Shown piece by piece: positions 58,722 through 64,000 of a DNA stretch of 64,000 bases (positions within the stretch are counted from its first letter, which is position 1; each line of letters opens with the position of its first letter). The translations under genes were made by a program, and so were the position numbers. Where the stretch lies: NCBI GenBank assembly GCA_045806965.1, contig JBJMIG010000022.1:1-64000 (forward strand), read 5' to 3'. Source of the DNA: DASYTH01 sp045806965 (lineage in GTDB: Bacteria; Actinomycetota; Actinomycetes; Mycobacteriales; Pseudonocardiaceae). Below the pieces are notes generated by a model that worked only from the letters and a program-made list of their open reading frames with translations, was not told the DNA's origin and did no database searches.

Positions 58722-60188
58722 ATGCGTGTTCGGCGTCGTCCTCGACTCCTGCCGTTCGTGGGGGCGCTCGCACTCAGCGCGGCCGCCTTGGTCGTCATGC
58801 CAACCAGTTCCTCGGCCGCGGGCCCACAACCGTGCGACATCTATGCTTCCGGCGGCACGCCCTGCGTGGCGGCGCACAGCACCACGCGAGCGTTGTTCGC
58901 CAACTACAGCGGCCGGCTGTACCAGGTCAGGCGTTCGTCGGACAACACAACGCGGGACATCAACACGCTGAGCGCCGGTGGAATCGCCAACGCCGCCGCG
59001 CAGGACTCCTTCTGCGCCGGCACGACCTGCCTGATCACCATCATCTACGACCAGTCCCCGCGCGGGAACCATCTCACCCAAGCACCTCCTGGCGGGTTCT
59101 CCGGCCCGGCTCCCGGCGGATTCGACAACCTCGCGAACGCGACGGCGGCACCGAGCACACTCGGCGGCAGCAAGGTCTACGGCGTGTTTGTGGCACCCGG
59201 CACGGGGTACCGCAACAACAACGCCACGGGCACCGCGACCGGTGACCAGCCGGAGGGGATGTACGCGATCTTCGACGGCACGCACTTCAACGGCGGCTGC
59301 TGCTTCGACTACGGCAATGCCGAGCGCAACAGCCGGGACAACGGCAACGGCACCATGGAGGCCATCTACTTCGGCAACATCAGGGTCTGGGGCACCGGTA
59401 CCGGCAACGGCCCCTGGATCATGGCCGACCTGGAGAACGGCCTGTACTCCGGCGTGAACTTCGGCTTCAACGCCAACGACCCGACCGTCAACTTCCGGTA
59501 CACCACCGCCATCATCAAGGGCGAGCCGAACCACTGGTCCATCCGGGGCGGCAACGCTCAGGCCGCGGGTCTGTCGACCTTCTACAACGGTCCACGCCCC
59601 AACGTCGCCGGCTACAACCCGATGCGGAAGGAAGGGGCCATCCTCCTCGGCATCGGCGGCGACAACAGCAACGGTTCCGCCGGCACCTTCTACGAAGGCG
59701 TGATGACGTCCGGATACCCCTCGGACGCCACCGAGAACGCGGTGCAGGCGAACATCGTCGCGGCCGGATACGGCAGCACGGGTGGCGGCGGGACCACAAC
59801 CGGTCCGCTGCACGCGATAGGCGCCGGCAAGTGCCTGGACGTGCCGAACTCATCCACCACCCTTGGCACCCAGTCGCAGATATTCACCTGCAACGGTGCG
59901 GCCGCCCAGAACTGGACACGTACCTCGTCGAACCAACTGACGGTCACACTCGGCGGCACGACGTTGTGCCTGGACGCGTTCGGCAACGGGACCAGCGCGG
60001 GAACGAGGGTGGTGACCTGGTCCTGCAACGGTCAGACCAACCAACAGTGGGACGTCAACTCCAACGGCACGATCACTGGTGCACAGTCCGGACTCTGCCT
60101 CGACGTGACCGGCAGATCCACCGCCAACGGCGCCCTGGTCGAGCTGTGGACCTGCAACGGCGGCACCAACCAGCAATGGACCTTCTGA
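58722..60188 (+). CDS. Secreted GH54 alpha-L-arabinofuranosidase with ricin-type lectin domain
   Basis: 488 residues. Signal peptide about 1-32 (LLPFVGALALSAAALVV). The GH54 catalytic domain about 35-355 begins PCDIYASGGTPCVAAHSTTRAL. It has the adjacent-Cys motif GGCCFDYGNAE (probable nucleophile Glu201) and ILLGIGGDNSNGS (probable acid/base Asp314). A Gly/Thr linker leads to a ricin B/CBM13 domain about 368-488 with QNW/QQW repeats. It releases arabinose from arabinoxylan or arabinan outside the cell. The fungal relatives carry CBM42 instead of a ricin domain. Confidence 0.9.
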   Translation: MRVRRRPRLLPFVGALALSAAALVVMPTSSSAAGPQPCDIYASGGTPCVAAHSTTRALFANYSGRLYQVRRSSDNTTRDINTLSAGGIANAAAQDSFCAGTTCLITIIYDQSPRGNHLTQAPPGGFSGPAPGGFDNLANATAAPSTLGGSKVYGVFVAPGTGYRNNNATGTATGDQPEGMYAIFDGTHFNGGCCFDYGNAERNSRDNGNGTMEAIYFGNIRVWGTGTGNGPWIMADLENGLYSGVNFGFNANDPTVNFRYTTAIIKGEPNHWSIRGGNAQAAGLSTFYNGPRPNVAGYNPMRKEGAILLGIGGDNSNGSAGTFYEGVMTSGYPSDATENAVQANIVAAGYGSTGGGGTTTGPLHAIGAGKCLDVPNSSTTLGTQSQIFTCNGAAAQNWTRTSSNQLTVTLGGTTLCLDAFGNGTSAGTRVVTWSCNGQTNQQWDVNSNGTITGAQSGLCLDVTGRSTANGALVELWTCNGGTNQQWTF

Positions 60189-60291
60189 GCGCAGGACGCG
60201 CCGAGAAGTCCATATCTGAAGCCACAACGGACCCGATCCCCGCGTCCGTTCGGCGGTAGGCGAACAGAGTTGGATCAGTCCACAGTGAGCC

Positions 60292-63204
60292 ATGGAGTTC
60301 TCGGTGCTGGGGCCGGTGCGCTGCTGGCACGGCGGGAGGCCGGTGGCGCTCGGCGGCCGTCAGCGCCGCTGCGTACTCGCGGTCCTGCTGTTGCGGGCCG
60401 GGCAGGTGGTGCCGCTGGATCGGATGGTCGAGCTGGTCTGGGGTGAACAGCCTCCGGTCGCGTGGCGCAATGCCGTGCAGACACACGTTTCCCGGTTGCG
60501 CAAGGCGCTGGCCGCCGACCCGGCCGTGCGCATCGAGGCGGATCCGCCCGGGTACGTGCTGCACGTCGACCCCACCCGGGTGGACCTACTCCGGTTCCGC
60601 GCGTCGGTGGCGCGGGCCCGCCGGACCGACGACCCCGGCCGGGCGAGCGAACTGCTGCGCGAGGCGCTGACGCAGTGGCAAGGACCGGCCCTTGCCGATG
60701 TGGTCGCGAACGACTCCCTGCGGCGACTGAGCACCAGCCTCGACGAGGAACGGCTGGCGGCACTGCAACAGCGGCTCGCCATGGACCTGCGACTGGGCAG
60801 GCACGTCACCGTCCTCGGTGAACTGTCCGATCTGGCCGGCGCGCATCCCACCCACGAGGGCGTCGCCGAGCTGTGGGTGCTCGCGCTGTACCGGTGCGGC
60901 CGGCAGGCCGAGGCTCTTGCCGCACTGCAGCGCATCCGGACGCGGATGGTCGACGAGCTCGGCATCGAACCCGGACCGGCACTGCGGGCGCTGCGACAAC
61001 GCATCCTGCGGGCCGACGCCGGTCTCGATCCAGCCACCGAGGCACTCGACCCGGGTCCCGCCGTGCCCGCCCAGCTCCCCGCCGACGTGCCCGGCTTCTG
61101 CGGCCGGACCGGCGAACTGGCCGAGTTGGACCGGGTGCTGGCCGGTTCCCGGCGCGATCGCACGCACCCGGTGGTCGTGGCGCTGAGCGGGACCGCCGGG
61201 GTGGGCAAGACGGCGTTGGCCGTGCACTGGGCGCACCGCGTGCGGCCCGCGTTTCCGGACGGGCAGCTCTACGTCGATCTCAAGGGCTACGACCCGAGCC
61301 AGCCGATGGGCACCGGCGACGCGCTTGCCCGGTTGCTCGGGGCGCTCGGGGTGCGCGACAAGGACATCCCAACGCAGGTGGAAGCCAGGGTCACGCGCTA
61401 CCGGACGGCGGTCGCCGACCGCCGGCTGCTCATGGTGCTGGACAACGCGTCCTCGGTGGAGCAGCTGCGGGCGCTGCTGCCGGGTACCGACTCCTGTGCG
61501 GTCGTGGTGACCAGCCGGGACAGTCTCGGCGGCCTCGTCGCCCTCAACGGTGCCCACCGTCTCGAGTTGGACGTGCTTCCCATGGATGACGCGACATCGT
61601 TGCTGTGCAACCTGATCGGTGCGCGGGCCGGGGCCGACCCGGCCAGCACCGGCCTGCTCGCCCGGCAGTGCGCCCGGCTGCCGCTGGCCCTCCGGGTCGC
61701 CGCCGAACTGGCGGTCAGCCGAGCCGGCACGCCACTGGCCCGGCTGGTCCACGAGCTCCGGGACAGTCAGCGGCGGTTGCGGTTGCTTGACGGTGGCAGT
61801 GACATCAGGGCCACCGTGCGGACGGTGTTCTCCTGGTCCTACCGTCATCTGCCGGCCGACGCCGCCCGGCTGTTCCGGGTGCTCAGCTGCCACCCCGGCG
61901 CCGACTTCGAACTCCGGTCGGCCGCCGCGCTCGGCCGGCTCGACCTCGATGAGACCGTCCGGTTGCTGGACGTCCTGGTTCGGGCGCACGTGATCCAGCC
62001 GGGTCCGGACGACCGGTACGGCATGCACGACCTGTTCCGGGCGTACGCGCAGGACCGCGCCGCCGCAACCGATTCCGAGGCCGACCTGGCCGCGGCGCGC
62101 ACCCGGTTGTTCGACCACTACCTCGCCGTCGCCACGGCCGCGCGGGACCTGTTGTACCCGGCGACCTCGCCGGAAAAGCGCGTCGTGACGGCACTTTCGC
62201 CGACGAACGATCCGGAGTGGCTGCGTGCCTGGCTCGACGCGGAGCGGCCGAACCTGGTCACCGTCTGCGGATACGCCGCCGGTCATGGTTGGCCGGAACA
62301 CGCGGTCGCGCTCGCCGCGACGCTGTACCGCTACCTGGAGGGCGGCCACTACGGCGACGCCCTCGTCATCCACACCGCCGCGCTGGACGCCGCGAAACGG
62401 GTCGGCGACCGGTGCGGGGAGGCGCACGCGCTGACCAACCTCGGCCTGGTGCACCGGTTACTCGGCCAGTACGGCCCGGCAACCGAACATCTGACCAATG
62501 CGCTCGAACTGCACCGGCGAACCGGAGACCGCGACGGGGAGGCCCGGACCCTGTCCAACCTCGGCATCATCGAGGACCGGCTTGGGCGCGGCCGTGCCGA
62601 GGCCTACCTGGACCGCGCCCTTTCCGCCTACCGAGAGCTGGGCAACCGGCACGGTGTCGCCGCGGTGCTGACCAACCTCGGCGGCCTGCACAACGGTCTT
62701 GGGCGGCATTCGTGCGCCGCGGGTCACTTGACCGAGGCGCTCGGCCTGTTCCGCGAGCTCGGTGACCGGGGCGGTGCGGCCAGTGCGCTGACCAACCTCG
62801 GTGCGGCTGAGACGGAAACCGGGCAGTACCCCCGCGCGGCCGGCCATCTCGAGGAGGCGCTGGCTCTGTTCCAGGAGTTGGGCCATCGCTACGGGCAAGC
62901 TATCGCGCTGTCGAACCTCGGCCGGGTCTACGACGAGCTCGGCCACCACGACCGCGCCCTTGATCATCTCGGCCGGGCGCTGGCCATCCTTCGCGAGACC
63001 GGGCACCGCTACGGGGAGGCCAGCGTGCTCAACGGGTTGGGGTCCGCCCTGCACGCGGCGGGCCGGCCAGGAGCGCTTGAGCGGCACACCGCCGCGCTCG
63101 AGATCGCGACCGAGACCGGTGACCGGGACGAGCAGACCAGAGCCCGTGCCGGCATCGACCGGGTCCGGTTGGGCACCGGCGAGCGATGCCCAACCGTCAG
63201 CTGA
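60292..63204 (+). CDS. AfsR/SARP family regulator (HTH-BTAD-NB-ARC-TPR)
   Basis: 970 residues. Winged helix about 1-90 (FSVLGPVRCWHGGRPVAL, LDRMVELVWGEQPPVAWRN), BTAD about 95-245, NB-ARC about 265-530 with Walker A LSGTAGVGKTA and Walker B-like LLMVLDNA, then at least six TPR-type repeats (GEAHALTNLGLVHRLLGQYG, GEARTLSNLGIIEDRLGRG, GGAASALTNLGAAETETGQY). Paralogue of the SARP at 47116. Follows the GH54 gene by about 100 bases on the same strand; its target is not evident. Confidence 0.92.
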   Translation: MEFSVLGPVRCWHGGRPVALGGRQRRCVLAVLLLRAGQVVPLDRMVELVWGEQPPVAWRNAVQTHVSRLRKALAADPAVRIEADPPGYVLHVDPTRVDLLRFRASVARARRTDDPGRASELLREALTQWQGPALADVVANDSLRRLSTSLDEERLAALQQRLAMDLRLGRHVTVLGELSDLAGAHPTHEGVAELWVLALYRCGRQAEALAALQRIRTRMVDELGIEPGPALRALRQRILRADAGLDPATEALDPGPAVPAQLPADVPGFCGRTGELAELDRVLAGSRRDRTHPVVVALSGTAGVGKTALAVHWAHRVRPAFPDGQLYVDLKGYDPSQPMGTGDALARLLGALGVRDKDIPTQVEARVTRYRTAVADRRLLMVLDNASSVEQLRALLPGTDSCAVVVTSRDSLGGLVALNGAHRLELDVLPMDDATSLLCNLIGARAGADPASTGLLARQCARLPLALRVAAELAVSRAGTPLARLVHELRDSQRRLRLLDGGSDIRATVRTVFSWSYRHLPADAARLFRVLSCHPGADFELRSAAALGRLDLDETVRLLDVLVRAHVIQPGPDDRYGMHDLFRAYAQDRAAATDSEADLAAARTRLFDHYLAVATAARDLLYPATSPEKRVVTALSPTNDPEWLRAWLDAERPNLVTVCGYAAGHGWPEHAVALAATLYRYLEGGHYGDALVIHTAALDAAKRVGDRCGEAHALTNLGLVHRLLGQYGPATEHLTNALELHRRTGDRDGEARTLSNLGIIEDRLGRGRAEAYLDRALSAYRELGNRHGVAAVLTNLGGLHNGLGRHSCAAGHLTEALGLFRELGDRGGAASALTNLGAAETETGQYPRAAGHLEEALALFQELGHRYGQAIALSNLGRVYDELGHHDRALDHLGRALAILRETGHRYGEASVLNGLGSALHAAGRPGALERHTAALEIATETGDRDEQTRARAGIDRVRLGTGERCPTVS

Positions 63205-63209
63205 ACTCC

Positions 63210-63947
63210 TCAGATCAGCGGCAGGGCGTACTGCGCGATCACCCAACTGGTGCGCTGCATCGCTTGCGCACGAAGGGCGTCACTGGGGAAGGCGTTCAGT
63301 TGCTCCGCCCGGTCGCCGTTGTAGGCGATGCAGATGGCCCGCGTGATGTAAGGCGGATTCCAGCCGGACACGAAGTAACAGTCCGGCATGATCTTCGCGA
63401 GAATCTTGTTGTTCCCACTTATCAGGACCGCCCGCAGCGCGTCGACGCTGAAGCCGGCACGGGTCCTGGCGATCAACGCGATCGGCCCGATCACGTCCAG
63501 GGCAGCGCCGAGCGTGTCGGTCGCCGCCTTGTCGGTCACCACGTCGAGCAGGCTCGCGATCAGGGTGACACAGCCCGTCGCGTCCTGCGCCCAGGTTTGC
63601 ATCGTGCCCGCGCTGAACCGCTCGATGTCGGCAAGCTCGATAACGTGCCGGGTGGCGCAGGAACGGGCCTCGGCCGCCGCGAGCCGGTCCATGTGGCTGA
63701 TGATGTCGGTCTTGGCCGTGTCGATGGCCGCCAGGATCTGCCGAGTCGCGGCCTCGATCGACATCCCGCCGGACTGGAAGCTCTTCCACAGGTCGACCAC
63801 GGTCTTGACGGCCGCGATGATGGCGACGATGTTGTACTGCGCCCGCACCGGTTCGGCCTGTGCGGGTGCCGGTTTGAGCGTGCCGGTCACCGCGACGACG
63901 ATGGCGAGCGTCACTGCGATCACACCACGCGCCAGTCTGCTTTTCAT
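63210..63947 (-). CDS. Secreted hypothetical protein
   Basis: 245 residues. Signal peptide KSRLARGVIAVTLAIVVAVTGTL (cut near AQA, residue 31). Mature part is helical (VDLWKSFQSGGMSIEAATRQILAAIDTAKTDI, quoted in part) with four Cys (RSCATRH, TGCVTL, DCYFV, AICIAY). AAGGAGAACGG precedes the ATG at 63945-63947. No family recognised. Converges with the SARP gene, 5 bases between stops. Confidence 0.75.
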   Translation of the reverse strand: MKSRLARGVIAVTLAIVVAVTGTLKPAPAQAEPVRAQYNIVAIIAAVKTVVDLWKSFQSGGMSIEAATRQILAAIDTAKTDIISHMDRLAAAEARSCATRHVIELADIERFSAGTMQTWAQDATGCVTLIASLLDVVTDKAATDTLGAALDVIGPIALIARTRAGFSVDALRAVLISGNNKILAKIMPDCYFVSGWNPPYITRAICIAYNGDRAEQLNAFPSDALRAQAMQRTSWVIAQYALPLI

Positions 63948-63983
63948 CCGTTCTCCTTCACACACACCGGACAAAGGAGACGC

Positions 63984-64000
63984 ATGCGCACGGTCGCGCA
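63984..64000 (+). CDS. Start of a gene running off the right edge
   Basis: AAAGGAGA seven bases before an ATG at 63984; only MRTVA is visible. Divergent from the secreted-protein gene. Confidence 0.5.

Overview
The window is very GC-rich and is laid out like an actinomycete chromosome. It has GTG/TTG starts, many 4-base stop/start overlaps, AfsR-type SARP regulators, XRE-DUF5753/DUF397 genes, an ECF42 sigma factor and a DevR/DevS-type hypoxia system. The block dnaX - SRP RNA - tRNA-Ser - tadA - tyrA is typical of the conserved core around the origin in Actinomycetota. Pseudonocardiales is my best guess for the order, but the sequence alone does not settle it.

Bases 1-33.8k are mostly core or near-core. 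In order: 5'-truncated-by-window dnaX, the SRP RNA, two HAD phosphatases, tRNA-Ser(GGA), a methyltransferase and a Ser/Thr kinase. A DevS/DevR locus follows, with two GAF-GAF histidine kinases, one response regulator and a DevR-like box. Next come a dienelactone hydrolase with a PAS-GGDEF-EAL protein, a 21-bp repeat region, tRNA-Ser(CGA) with tadA and its partner, an M20 amidohydrolase, prephenate dehydrogenase, several envelope or secreted proteins, a DUF885 peptidase-like protein, an XRE/DUF397 pair, a GbsR-controlled ABC-2 exporter, a pair of Mce-associated-like proteins, a frameshifted MFS transporter, a secreted beta-propeller and Ogt.

Bases 34-50k are accessory. They hold a Crp/Fnr regulator, an uncharacterised protein convergent with a class III nucleotidyl cyclase, an XRE-sensor plus GT-A-like two-gene cassette, a GNAT, an ECF42 sigma factor, an unknown CxCxxC protein, and a one-module NRPS with MbtH. 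Divergent to the NRPS is a previously unlisted 47-residue secreted peptide. An 11-bp-period triple repeat of SARP-site type lies between MbtH and the peptide, and a 1004-residue SARP follows. The NRPS keeps its carrier-protein serine, but its condensation His and its adenylation A3/A10 signatures are replaced. This peptide/NRPS/SARP locus is the best candidate for something undescribed.

Bases 50-64k hold an NTF2-like protein, a monooxygenase/P450 operon facing a TetR gene with two near-identical operators, an anti-sigma-type ATPase, a DinB/WYL pair around a perfect palindrome, a decayed membrane-protein/winged-helix remnant, a patatin-like lipase, a GH54 arabinofuranosidase with a ricin-type lectin domain, a second SARP, a secreted protein and the first codons of another gene.

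The second strong observation is at 6.9-11.5k. One DevS-like kinase has Gln in place of the phospho-acceptor His but an intact ATPase. Its neighbour has the His but a degraded ATP-binding domain. The pair may therefore work only in trans, feeding the DevR encoded between them.
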